Positions 43,924 to 51,833 of a stretch of DNA of 64,000 nt are shown here, one piece after another. The stretch lies in assembly GCF_023823125.1 (NCBI RefSeq), contig NZ_CP090949.1:806001-870000 (forward strand), read 5' to 3'. Position 1 is the first letter of the stretch. Each line of letters begins with the position of its first letter. Made by a program: the position numbers and the translations under genes. A model generated the notes under the pieces. It had not been told where the DNA came from, did not search any database, and saw only the letters and a list, made by a program, of their open reading frames with translations. Source of the DNA: Erythrobacter aurantius. Its GTDB lineage: Bacteria > Pseudomonadota > Alphaproteobacteria > Sphingomonadales > Sphingomonadaceae.

Positions 43924-44643
43924 TCAAGCCCCGGCGGGCAATCCGTTTTCCGGCATGCTGCTTTGTTCGTTCAGCACGTTGATGGCCTGATGCACCCGGC
44001 GTTCCATCTCCTCTCGCGGGAGGCCTGCGGGAATGGTTTCGCCGACCTGATAGGTGATGGTGCCGGGATGCTTGATCAGCCGGTGATAGGTCGGCCCGCT
44101 GTTGACAGCGATCGGCACGACGGGAAGCCCCAGCAGTTTGTAAATACCGGCAAAGCCCGATTGCAGCGGCGGCTGTTGGCCATGCGCCACCCGCGTCCCT
44201 TCGGGAAAGATGACGAGCGGGCGCCCTTCGCTGATCCGCAATCTCGCTGTGGCGATCATCTCTCTTAGTGCTCGCGCGCCCTTGTCGCGTGCCACCGGGA
44301 CAAGGCCATAGACCCGGGCAGAGAACCCCCATCCGGGAATGAGGAACAGCTCACGTTTTGCAAAAACGGTCGGAAAACTGAACAGACGCGGCATGTCGAT
44401 CGCTTCGAAGAAGCTTTCGTGCTTGACCGCGATCAGCACAGGTTCGTCGGGTATGCTGCCGTGCTGGAGGATCTGGATGCCGAGAATGCGCTCGACGCAC
44501 CAATGGTGCCACCTGCCCCAAAGCGCGACGATCTTCTTGAGCTGGTCGCGCCCGAGCGGGATCGCCAGCACCGATGCCACCACCAGAACCGCGCTGAACC
44601 CGTAGAAGAGCGGGTAAAAGACAAGGCTGCGCAAAAACGCCAC
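43924..44643 (-). CDS. plsC: 1-acyl-sn-glycerol-3-phosphate acyltransferase
   Basis: 239 residues from the GTG at 44643, which has GAGGG five bases upstream; the ATG at 44679 would overlap the upstream gene. One or two N-terminal hydrophobic segments (LVFYPLFYGFSAVLVVASVL) anchor it in the inner membrane. Acyltransferase blocks: VKHESFFEAID (the HX4D/E site, here with Glu), FAKRELFLIPGWGF, and FPEGTRVAHGQ. It acylates lysophosphatidate to phosphatidate. Follows the YdcF gene. Confidence 0.93.
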   Translation of the reverse strand: MAFLRSLVFYPLFYGFSAVLVVASVLAIPLGRDQLKKIVALWGRWHHWCVERILGIQILQHGSIPDEPVLIAVKHESFFEAIDMPRLFSFPTVFAKRELFLIPGWGFSARVYGLVPVARDKGARALREMIATARLRISEGRPLVIFPEGTRVAHGQQPPLQSGFAGIYKLLGLPVVPIAVNSGPTYHRLIKHPGTITYQVGETIPAGLPREEMERRVHQAINVLNEQSSMPENGLPAGA

Positions 44644-44651
44644 TGACGCCC

Positions 44652-45188
44652 TCAATAACCGAAAAGGCCTGCACCCCAACTGGCGAGCAATTTGTGATAT
44701 TCAAGAAACAGGCTGGCGAGGTTGGGTTGCGAAGGCACCGCATCGCGCAGCACTTCGACATTGGCGGGCAGGGTGCGATCAAGCTCGCCCGCGGCCCGGC
44801 GCATGTGCCAATCGGTGGTGACGAGCCGGAGCGACCGCACCGAATTGGCAGCCACCCAATCGGCGGTTTCCGTGGCATTGCTGCGCGTGTCCACCGCGAC
44901 GAAGCCCAGCGTTACACAGCAATCCATCAGTGCCTGATCGACTTCGAACTGGACCGCGAATTCGGCCGGGGTGACTTCGGGATCGACCCCGGTGACCAGC
45001 ATCTTGGACGCCAGCCCGGCGTCGAGCACCGACAGCCCTTGCGCGATCCGGCCCGGTCCGCCGGTTGGGACGATCACGGCATCCGTCGCGATGTCATCGG
45101 CGGGTTGTGGCAGGGTTACCGTGAACCACAGGAAGCCCAGTGCCCAAGCCAGAACTGCAGCCGCAAAACTGTATCTGAAGAACGCCAT
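44652..45188 (-). CDS. YdcF family (DUF218) membrane protein
   Basis: 178 residues with an N-terminal membrane helix (YSFAAAVLAWALGFLWFTVTL) and a DUF218 domain: DAVIVPTGGPGRIAQGLSVLDAGLASKMLVTGVDP, then TRSNATETADWV and LRLVTTDWHMRRAAGEL in parts. The family is linked to SanA/ElyC-type envelope functions, mostly unproven. It lies four bases after the ftsX stop and just before plsC, so ftsE-ftsX-ydcF-plsC is probably a single envelope operon. Confidence 0.9.
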   Translation of the reverse strand: MAFFRYSFAAAVLAWALGFLWFTVTLPQPADDIATDAVIVPTGGPGRIAQGLSVLDAGLASKMLVTGVDPEVTPAEFAVQFEVDQALMDCCVTLGFVAVDTRSNATETADWVAANSVRSLRLVTTDWHMRRAAGELDRTLPANVEVLRDAVPSQPNLASLFLEYHKLLASWGAGLFGY

Positions 45189-45192
45189 TACT

Positions 45193-46122
45193 CTACAACA
45201 TCGATTTCAGCGCAAAGCCGATAGTGATCCGGCCGGTGACGAGCGCGAGCATGACTCCGGCAAGCGGGATCGCTCCGATCAGCATCCAGTCGCCAATGCC
45301 CAGGTTACCGCCGCCGACCATGCCGCTGTCGAGCGCCGCGAATTGCTGGCCCAGCACCCATACCGCAGCAAGCCCGAGCAGCAAGCCGACAACCGATCCG
45401 AAGGCCGCATCGCGCAGTACCGAACGTTGAAAGATGCGCGTGACCTGTTCGTCCGTGCCACCGAGCAGATGGATGATCTCCACCGTGTCGCGGTGATTGG
45501 CAAAGGCGCTGCGGGCCGCAAGCCACACGGCAGCGGCTGTTGCGAAGCTGACCAGCACGATCAGCGCAAGCGCCAGATACTGCAATGCTGCCAGTGCGTC
45601 ATAGACCGGGCGCAGCCAATCCGATTGCGCGTCGATCTTCACTCCCGGCGCGGCTTCGGCGAGTGCTGCCTGCAATTGCGCAATTTCGCCCGCGCTGGCT
45701 CTGCGCGACAGTTCGACGTCGATCAGTGCCGGGATCGGCACGTCTTCGCTCGCGGCGCTTGAGCCGAGCCATGGCTCCAGCAAGGCGACAAGTTCCTGTT
45801 CAGGCACGATCCGTACCGAGGTGACCAGCGGATGATCGCCAAGGGCGTCAGCGGCAGCCTGAGCCCGCGTCTGCCTTACTGCCGGATCGGCTTCGACAAT
45901 CTGCACGGTCACTGCTCCAGCCAGGTCGGCGCGGGCATTCTCGGCAAGATTGCGCAGTGACAATCCGCCCGCCGCGGCGATCACCACCAGTGCGATCAGG
46001 ATGGCGATTACCCAGGGAATAGGCCCCGCGAACCGTCCCTGAGGCAGCAGGCTGGCGCTCCTCGTCCGCGCAGGGCCCGCTGCATCGGCAGTTTGTTCTT
46101 CCGGAAGCGGGGGCGTGTTCAT
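45193..46122 (-). CDS. ftsX: Cell division ABC transporter permease FtsX
   Basis: 309 residues with four membrane helices: one near 35-55 (IPWVIAILIALVVIAAAGGL), then LQYLALALIVLVSFATAAAVWLAA, FGSVVGLLLGLAAVWVLGQ and IGAIPLAGVMLALVTGR. A periplasmic loop sits between helices 1 and 2. FtsEX activates peptidoglycan hydrolases at the septum. The stop-start overlap with ftsE (ATGA region) supports the pair. Family similarity is moderate, context decisive. Confidence 0.92.
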   Translation of the reverse strand: MNTPPLPEEQTADAAGPARTRSASLLPQGRFAGPIPWVIAILIALVVIAAAGGLSLRNLAENARADLAGAVTVQIVEADPAVRQTRAQAAADALGDHPLVTSVRIVPEQELVALLEPWLGSSAASEDVPIPALIDVELSRRASAGEIAQLQAALAEAAPGVKIDAQSDWLRPVYDALAALQYLALALIVLVSFATAAAVWLAARSAFANHRDTVEIIHLLGGTDEQVTRIFQRSVLRDAAFGSVVGLLLGLAAVWVLGQQFAALDSGMVGGGNLGIGDWMLIGAIPLAGVMLALVTGRITIGFALKSML

Positions 46123-46874
46123 GCCGGCCCCTTTGGCGCCGGACGGGGTGAAGGCTTGGGCGTCGGCCGCGGAGGATAGCGCAGCGCGCCGGTCGGATCG
46201 GACAGCCGCCCGTTCTGCAACCGCATGATCAGCGAGTCGGGCACTTTCTTGAGCAGATGCACATCGTGTGTGGCGACGATGACTGTGGTGCCGACCCTGT
46301 TGTTGAGCGCCTCGAACAGGCGCAACAGTTTCAGCGCCATGTCCGGATCGACGTTACCTGTCGGCTCGTCCGCGATCAGCATTTGCGGCCTTGCAATGAC
46401 GGCGCGGGCAATGGCGACGCGCTGTTGTTCGCCGCCGGACATCGTTGCCGGTATCGCATGTGCCCGGTGCGACAGTCCGACCCAGTCGAGCATATCCGAT
46501 ACGGCCTTCACGACGCGTGTCTCATCCGTCCCGGCAAGCCGCAGCGGCAGCGCGACATTGTCGAAAGCGGACAGATGCTGCACCAGCCGAAAGTTCTGGA
46601 ACACCACACCGAGGCGCCGGCGGAAATCGGGCAGCTTGGTGCGCGGCAGGGTGATCATGTCCTTGCCGAACATCCTGATTGCCCCCCGCGAAGGTCGCTG
46701 CGCGAGATACAGCAGCTTCAAAAGGCTCGTCTTGCCCGCGCCGCTGGCACCGGTCAGAAAGTAGAAGCTGCCGGGGAAAAGCGTGAAGCTGAGATCGCTG
46801 AGCACCTCAGGATCGGTGCCGTAACGCAAGCCGACATTGTCGAATTTCACGATTTCTGCCGGCCTGTCGGTCAT
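46119..46874 (-). CDS. ftsE: Cell division ATP-binding protein FtsE
   Basis: 251-residue ABC ATPase. Walker A is GASGAGKTSLLKLLY, the Q-loop region VVFQNFRLVQHLSAFDNVALPLRL, the signature TMSGGEQQRVAIARAV and Walker B MLIADEPTGNVDPD. The C-terminal tail is Pro/Lys-rich. Start at the ATG 46874; an ATG three codons upstream is possible. It powers FtsX at the division septum. Divergent from the zinc-ribbon gene at 47052. Confidence 0.95.
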   Translation of the reverse strand: MTDRPAEIVKFDNVGLRYGTDPEVLSDLSFTLFPGSFYFLTGASGAGKTSLLKLLYLAQRPSRGAIRMFGKDMITLPRTKLPDFRRRLGVVFQNFRLVQHLSAFDNVALPLRLAGTDETRVVKAVSDMLDWVGLSHRAHAIPATMSGGEQQRVAIARAVIARPQMLIADEPTGNVDPDMALKLLRLFEALNNRVGTTVIVATHDVHLLKKVPDSLIMRLQNGRLSDPTGALRYPPRPTPKPSPRPAPKGPA

Positions 46875-47051
46875 GGCGCGCACTTATCAGCGCGCCTGCC
46901 ATCGGGAAAGCCCAAGACGTGCGCTATCGCCATGAATCCGCCTTTCTGACCGGTGTTGATGCGCTCCACTGGGGAAAAATTGCCCGATTCGCCTCACTGT
47001 GTCGTTGCCGGACTTGTGCGGCGGCAACCGCTGATTATTGCCATAAGAGCG

Positions 47052-48014
47052 ATGATTATTTCCTGCCCTGCCTGCGGAACACGCTATGTCGTGCCTGAAA
47101 CCGCGATTGGCGCTGACGGGCGAACCGTGCGTTGCGCCAAGTGCAAGCACAGCTGGTTTCAGGAAGCACCGCCGCTCGAGCTGAAGGAGCGAGCAGATGC
47201 GAAGCCGAAGGTGGAAGCTGCAACTCCTCCGCCGCCTCCGCCCCCGCCACCTTCTGCAGCAGAACCTGCGGCGACATCAGGTGCGACCCCTTCGGTCAGC
47301 CATTGGCGCACGCAGGACCGGCCCGAAACATCGGGGGAAGCTGCTGCGACTGACGGGATCGCCGCAAAGGCCTTCAAGCAGGGCTTGGGAGAGGCAAACT
47401 CGCCGTCTCCAGGTCGCCCGGAACCTGATCTGCAGGAAGATCCTCCGGTTGACGAAGCGTTTGGCTCCGATGCCGATCCGCTTGCCGGGCATGGCGCCGA
47501 TATTGCTGACGATCCGGTCTATTCCGACGACGATGAATATGACGATGGGGCGTCGCAGTTCGACTACAGCCCGCCGTTTACGCGGCGCCGCAACTCGCTG
47601 AAAATGTGGACGATCGCGGCAGCCGCGTTCGCGCTGCTGGCGTCTGGAACGGTGGTTGCGGTCAATTATTATGGCCTGCCCGACTGGTTCCCTGTCACCC
47701 GCCCGACTTTCGGAATTCAGCCCGCCAGCCTCGAACTCGACTTCCCCGCCGCGCAGCAACGCAAGGTGACGCTCGAATCGGGTGAGGAAATCTTCGAAGT
47801 GCGCGGCAACATCCGCAATACCGGCGCAGAAAGCGTCAGCGTGCCGAGCCTGCTGATCGTGTTCCGGGACGAGCGGAACAAGAATGTCTACAGCTGGGTG
47901 GTCGTCCCGTCGAAGCGGGAGCTTGCCCCGGGTGAAACGCTCAATGTTACCGAGGCGGTGACGGATATTCCGGTTTCGACGAAGGCTGCGGAAATCGGCT
48001 GGTCGCCGAACTGA
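47052..48014 (+). CDS. Zinc-ribbon (MJ0042 type) and DUF3426 membrane protein
   Basis: 320 residues. The N-terminal zinc ribbon has MIISCPACGTRYVVPET and VRCAKCKHSWFQ (two CxxC pairs). A long acidic Pro/Asp-rich linker includes a nine-proline run near residue 60. One membrane helix (MWTIAAAAFALLASGTVVAV) is at about residue 190. The C-terminal domain (FEVRGNIRNTGAESVSVPSLLIVF) matches DUF3426. Proteins of this design are common in alphaproteobacteria with unknown role. Long shared intergenic region with ftsE. Confidence 0.88.
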   Translation: MIISCPACGTRYVVPETAIGADGRTVRCAKCKHSWFQEAPPLELKERADAKPKVEAATPPPPPPPPPSAAEPAATSGATPSVSHWRTQDRPETSGEAAATDGIAAKAFKQGLGEANSPSPGRPEPDLQEDPPVDEAFGSDADPLAGHGADIADDPVYSDDDEYDDGASQFDYSPPFTRRRNSLKMWTIAAAAFALLASGTVVAVNYYGLPDWFPVTRPTFGIQPASLELDFPAAQQRKVTLESGEEIFEVRGNIRNTGAESVSVPSLLIVFRDERNKNVYSWVVVPSKRELAPGETLNVTEAVTDIPVSTKAAEIGWSPN

Positions 48015-48035
48015 CGCGCCTCTCGGCAACAGCCT

Positions 48036-48272
48036 TTAGCTGAATTCGATCCAGACTGTGCCAGCGGCATCGCGTCCGCGTTGCACCGAATGATCGAGCT
48101 GCTGGCCTTCGGGCGCATCTTCGACAGCTTGAGCCATGCTGATCCGCGCCGGGCGCAGCACCCTTACGCTTGCCTGCACGGTGGCGATCGCAGTCGGCTG
48201 CGGTGCAGGCGCCTGCGCCACGACAGGGGCGCTGGCTTGTGCGAAAATCAAAAGGGCGGCGGCAATGCTCAT
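48036..48272 (-). CDS. Hypothetical small exported protein
   Basis: 78 residues beginning with a signal-peptide-like stretch (IAAALLIFAQASAPVVAQAPAP) and no recognised domain. Codon use is like the neighbours, which supports a real gene. It converges on the zinc-ribbon gene. Could also be spurious because it is short. Confidence 0.5.
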   Translation of the reverse strand: MSIAAALLIFAQASAPVVAQAPAPQPTAIATVQASVRVLRPARISMAQAVEDAPEGQQLDHSVQRGRDAAGTVWIEFS

Positions 48273-48482
48273 GCCAAATGGTTTCCGCCGGATTTACCAT
48301 TCTTACAAGCACATCGGTAACCCGGTCCCACAGCGGGACAGTCGGGCTGGCAATCCTCAACCGGGCCGGGGTGAAGGCGGTATTTTCAGGCAGGCCATCA
48401 AAGCTCTTGCGCGCATCATGCCCCCTTGCTAGTGGCGCGCTCCTACCGAGGGGGAGCGCATAGCGCCCCCGGAAACCCGAGT

Positions 48483-48569
48483 GCGGTCGTGGCGGAACTG
48501 GTAGACGCGCAACGTTGAGGTCGTTGTGGCCGAAAGGCCGTGGAAGTTCGAGTCTTCTCGACCGCACCA
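48483..48569 (+). tRNA. tRNA-Leu (anticodon GAG), integration site
   Basis: 87-base tRNA with a variable arm. The acceptor GCGGTCG pairs with CGACCGC and is followed by A and CCA. The anticodon arm CAACG TTGAGGT CGTTG gives GAG. The T arm contains TTCGAGT. Its 3' end is duplicated at 48749-48777, which marks it as a target of site-specific integration. Confidence 0.97.
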
Positions 48570-48575
48570 AACAGT
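48547..48575 (+). repeat. Direct repeat, copy 1 (attachment-site core inside tRNA-Leu 3' end)
   Basis: 29 bases covering the last 23 tRNA bases plus six flanking bases. It matches copy 2 at 48749-48777 in 27 of 29 positions (CC versus GA at positions 16-17). Confidence 0.8.
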
Positions 48576-48980
48576 GTCTAAGTATCTGTTTTTGAACGGA
48601 TATATTTCAAAAAATTCGATTGGCAGAATCTCTCCCTAAAGGGGCGAAATGACCCAATTTCGACTAATTTCTCGCTCAGCTGGCAAAGTTGTCATTCCAT
48701 GACTCTTCACGAGCATTGAATGACAATTGTTGCCGATTTTGGATAATTTTCGAGTCTTCTCGAGAGCACCAAACAGTCTTAGAGGGAACCGGAAAACGCC
48801 GACCCGGCGTACACTGCGCCGGGATGCGCGCGGTTCTGCGGGATTTGGGGACCGTCCTTGACGGGGCGTGGGCCAGAGACCCTCTCATCGGCCCCTTCTC
48901 AGCGCCCATTTCAGCCAATGTCTCTGTCTGGATTTCCCTCGCCTCACCTAGCGTGAGAGTGTTGCTGGGCAAGTTGCAAG
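48576..48980. other. Noncoding region between tRNA-Leu and the recombinase
   Basis: About 405 bases without a credible gene, AT-rich in the first part. Besides the att-like repeat it holds an inverted repeat, GGCAAAGTTGTCATT (48682-48696) facing AATGACAATTGTTGCC (48719-48734), loop 22 bases. No promoter or terminator is recognised with confidence. Confidence 0.7.
48749..48777 (+). repeat. Direct repeat, copy 2 (duplicated tRNA-Leu 3' end)
   Basis: Second copy of the tRNA 3' end. It lies downstream of the tRNA and upstream of the recombinase. The two-base difference would break acceptor pairing, so it is not part of a functional tRNA. It is best read as a relic of an earlier integration or a secondary attachment site. 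Confidence 0.75.
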
Positions 48981-50627
48981 TCAGCCTGCGAACCCGAGCG
49001 CTTCTTCCTGTGCAGACCACGAGAGCGGTAGTTCCGTATCGAGCAGTCGCTTGCGCGTGAGCCGGGGAGGTGCCCTGCCATCGGTGATCGCTTCGATGAT
49101 GCTCGGGCTGAGCCAGCTCAGGCGGACCAGCCTCGTGAGTTGCTTGCGGCAGCGGCCTTCGCGTCTTGCGATCTGGTTGATGCTGAGCTCGGGGCTGGCA
49201 AGGACCAGCTTGCGCGCCTCGAGGGCTTCGCCGAGAAGCGCGATCATGCCGGTGTCGACTGCCTTGGCGTTGGCATCCTGATCGATCCGCAGCTTCGCCT
49301 CGCGGAACGGCTTGCGGGGTGCCAGCGGGATGCACCATTCCCAGCGCTGGCGGTTGCTGCAACCAAGTGCGTCCGCATTCAGGCGGACATCGATGCGGTC
49401 ATGGCATATCTGGATCGCCGTGATCACCTGCGGGACGATCGTCTGGCATTGAGGCTCAAAGGCGAGGTTGGCGGCGGCAAGTTTGGCTTTGGCGAACATG
49501 TCACGAAGTACGCCTCCCTCCTGTTCACCTGAGATCCTGCGCAGCATATGCTCGTCTTCCAGCAGCGTTGTGAGTTGGACGATCAGGTGCCGTTCGAGCT
49601 GTCCCTGGCTGATGCGGGTTGCTGGAACGTCATCGACCCGGGCAAGATCCTTGCGGGTCTCGTAATAGGGATAGCGCCGCGTTCCCTTGGTGGCATAGGT
49701 AGGGACCATCGGGCGTCCCTCGGGATCGGACAGCAGGCCGCGCAGTATGGCCTGCTGCGGATCGTTCTTCGCTCGCCTGCGCGGCGGTGCCTTCTCCTGC
49801 AACCGTTTCTGCACCGCGTTCCAGAGTTGCTCGTCGACGATCGGCTCGTGCTCGCCTTCGTACACCTCTCCCTTATGGACGATCTTGCCGCGATAGATCG
49901 GGTTCCTGAGCAGATGGAACAGACTTCCGCGCCGGAACGGGATCCCGCCCCTGTGCGGTCCGCTGGTGCGCTTCTGAACCTTTGTACGGATGCCTTCGGC
50001 CTCCAGCTGTGCAATCAGCTCGTTGGCGGAGCGCGAGCCAATGTAGCGGCGCATGATCGTTCGGACCCGCTCGGCTTCCTCCGGCACGGGGATAAGTTTG
50101 CGGTCGATCACCTCGTAGCCGAGCGGCACCGGCCCACCCATCCATAGTCCCTTCTTTTTCGAGGCGGCGATCTTGTCCCTGATCCGCTCACCGGTCACCT
50201 CACGCTCGAACTGGGCGAACGACAGCAGCACATTGAGAGTCAGCCTGCCCATGCTGGTCGTGGTGTTGAACGCTTGCGTCACCGAGACGAAGCTGGCTTG
50301 CCTTGCATCGAGCTGCTCCACGATCTTGGCGAAGTCGGCAAGGCTGCGGGTCAGGCGATCGACCTTGTAGACCACGATCACATCAACGAGACCGCTCTCA
50401 ACGTCCCCTAAGAGGGCTCTGAGGCCCGGTCGCTCCATATTGCCGCCAGAGAACCCGCCATCGTCATAAGGGGTCTCGACCAGCGTCCAGCCCTCATGCC
50501 GCTGGCTCAGGATATAGGCCTCGCAGGCCTCGCGCTGGGCATGGAGGCTGTTGAACTCCTGTTCGAGCCCGTCCTCGGTCGACTTGCGGGTATAGACCGC
50601 GCAGCGCAGGGTCTTGGCGGCGCTCAT
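48981..50627 (-). CDS. Large serine recombinase
   Basis: 548 residues from the ATG at 50627. The resolvase-type catalytic domain starts LRCAVYTRKSTEDGLEQEFN (catalytic Ser16) and contains VIVVYKVDRLTRSLADFAKI and FAQFEREVTGERIRDKIAASKKKGLWMGG in parts. A recombinase domain follows (about 165-290), then a region where the zinc ribbon would be (LLSDPEGRPMVPTYATKGTRRYPYY) but without the cysteines, as in a sphingomonad subfamily. A C-terminal helix-turn-helix-like segment ends it. It probably catalyses element integration. Start overlaps the stop of the DUF2924 gene (ATGA). Confidence 0.93.
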   Translation of the reverse strand: MSAAKTLRCAVYTRKSTEDGLEQEFNSLHAQREACEAYILSQRHEGWTLVETPYDDGGFSGGNMERPGLRALLGDVESGLVDVIVVYKVDRLTRSLADFAKIVEQLDARQASFVSVTQAFNTTTSMGRLTLNVLLSFAQFEREVTGERIRDKIAASKKKGLWMGGPVPLGYEVIDRKLIPVPEEAERVRTIMRRYIGSRSANELIAQLEAEGIRTKVQKRTSGPHRGGIPFRRGSLFHLLRNPIYRGKIVHKGEVYEGEHEPIVDEQLWNAVQKRLQEKAPPRRRAKNDPQQAILRGLLSDPEGRPMVPTYATKGTRRYPYYETRKDLARVDDVPATRISQGQLERHLIVQLTTLLEDEHMLRRISGEQEGGVLRDMFAKAKLAAANLAFEPQCQTIVPQVITAIQICHDRIDVRLNADALGCSNRQRWEWCIPLAPRKPFREAKLRIDQDANAKAVDTGMIALLGEALEARKLVLASPELSINQIARREGRCRKQLTRLVRLSWLSPSIIEAITDGRAPPRLTRKRLLDTELPLSWSAQEEALGFAG

Positions 50628-51052
50628 TGGGTCAGCCCGAAGAAGCGAGGACCATTCCGATGGGTGCCGGTGATGGCCTTGGCGACCGCGGTCAGCGAGC
50701 GCCATACTTGCCCGTCGTACTCGAACCCCTGCTCAAGCACCGTGACCGTGTGGCCAGCCCCGTGCCAGTCGCGCACCAGCCTTGTGCCCGGTGTGAGTTT
50801 GCGTTGCGGCGGCGAGGCAGGCGGCTCGTTGCCCATAATAGCTGAGCGAGCGGTCTGCATGATAATCCGCCGCGTCTCACGGCTGATCCCGCCATGGCGC
50901 TTCTCCTGCAGCCGGTGTGCAATCCCGAGCCTCAGCAGGTCCGCCGAGAGGTTGGGAGCAGGCGCGCCATGACAGCGCGCCCACTCGTCCTTAAGTTCGG
51001 TGATCGACAGCTCCTCCAGTCGATCGAGTGACAGGCGTTCACGGCGTCCCAT
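50624..51052 (-). CDS. DUF2924 family protein
   Basis: 142 residues, basic, matching the DUF2924 family that accompanies serine recombinases: SITELKDEWARCHGAPAPNLSADLLRLGIAHRLQEK at the start, then KLTPGTRLVRDWHGAGHTVTVLEQGFEYDGQVWRSLTAVAKAITGTHRNGPRFFGL in pieces. Function is unproven; it may help the recombinase or target binding. Coupled to the recombinase by a 4-base overlap and to the upstream gene by a 1-base overlap. Confidence 0.9.
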   Translation of the reverse strand: MGRRERLSLDRLEELSITELKDEWARCHGAPAPNLSADLLRLGIAHRLQEKRHGGISRETRRIIMQTARSAIMGNEPPASPPQRKLTPGTRLVRDWHGAGHTVTVLEQGFEYDGQVWRSLTAVAKAITGTHRNGPRFFGLTQ

Positions 51053-51426
51053 CAGCCTGCCTTCGCTCCGGTGCTGGCGGCAGCAAACCGGTAGATGCTT
51101 TTGCCTGCCTTGCCGGTCTCGCGGACCACTTCCCGACCCTTCTTCCTCAGGCCGCTCATGAACGCACGGCAGGTGTGCGCTTGCCAGCCGGTTGCCTCGC
51201 CCATCTGGTCAAGTGTGACGCCGGACTTGCGCGCCAGCAGCGCCTCGACCTTCAAGGCCTTGGTCAGGCGTTTTTCTTTGCGGTCGGGCTTGGAGGGCTT
51301 CTTTGCAGGTTTGGGCGCAGACTGCGTTTGGGGAGGCAGTGCTTCTGCATCTGCTCCTGCCGAATGCAGTGGTTCCCCGGCGGGGGCCTGGGCAGAGTCA
51401 AAGCTAATGGGGGTTGTATTGGTCAT
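51052..51426 (-). CDS. DUF3489 family protein
   Basis: 124 residues with a low-complexity N-terminal half (Ala/Pro/Lys-rich) and a helix-turn-helix-like C-terminal half (LKVEALLARKSGVTLDQMGEATGWQAHTCRAFMSGLRKKG), the DUF3489 pattern. Probably a small DNA-binding partner in the recombinase cassette. First gene of the three-gene minus-strand unit; the promoter must lie within 51427 to about 51500. Confidence 0.88.
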   Translation of the reverse strand: MTNTTPISFDSAQAPAGEPLHSAGADAEALPPQTQSAPKPAKKPSKPDRKEKRLTKALKVEALLARKSGVTLDQMGEATGWQAHTCRAFMSGLRKKGREVVRETGKAGKSIYRFAAASTGAKAG

Positions 51427-51833
51427 GGGTGGTTCTCCTTGATTGGAGCAGCGCTACTCGCTGCTCCCACCACCCAGCGCCCCGTATCGCGCTACCGCAT
51501 CGGGGCTGCGGCCTGCCAACGGCCGCGATTCAGTCAACGCACCAATGCTTCGTTTGCGAAGGAAGTCGAGCGGAACTCGCGGCGATCAGCTATGTCCGCT
51601 ATGCGCTCCAATCCAAGGCGTAGTCACCCGAGATTTTAGCTCCCAAGAGCGGACATTCGCATAGGTTGATGGACGCGGGTGGCCGCGCGGAGAAGGGGGT
51701 TGCTAAGCTACGACTGTGATTTCTCGTTAAAGAGTTTCGAATTCTTTATTGACCATCCAAAAGCGAAGAGTGCGGTGGATCCGCTTATAGCCCGAGCGAA
51801 TTCCAATGGCTTCTACGCTTCAAGCGCGCGCAC
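51427..51833. other. Noncoding region between the recombinase cassette and CBASS
   Basis: About 400 bases without a gene that I can support. It includes the promoter area of the recombinase unit (minus strand) at its left end and the 3' flank of the Cap15-like gene at its right end. The first part reads GC-rich and the stretch near 51690-51770 is AT-rich. No repeat or tRNA is seen. Confidence 0.6.
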
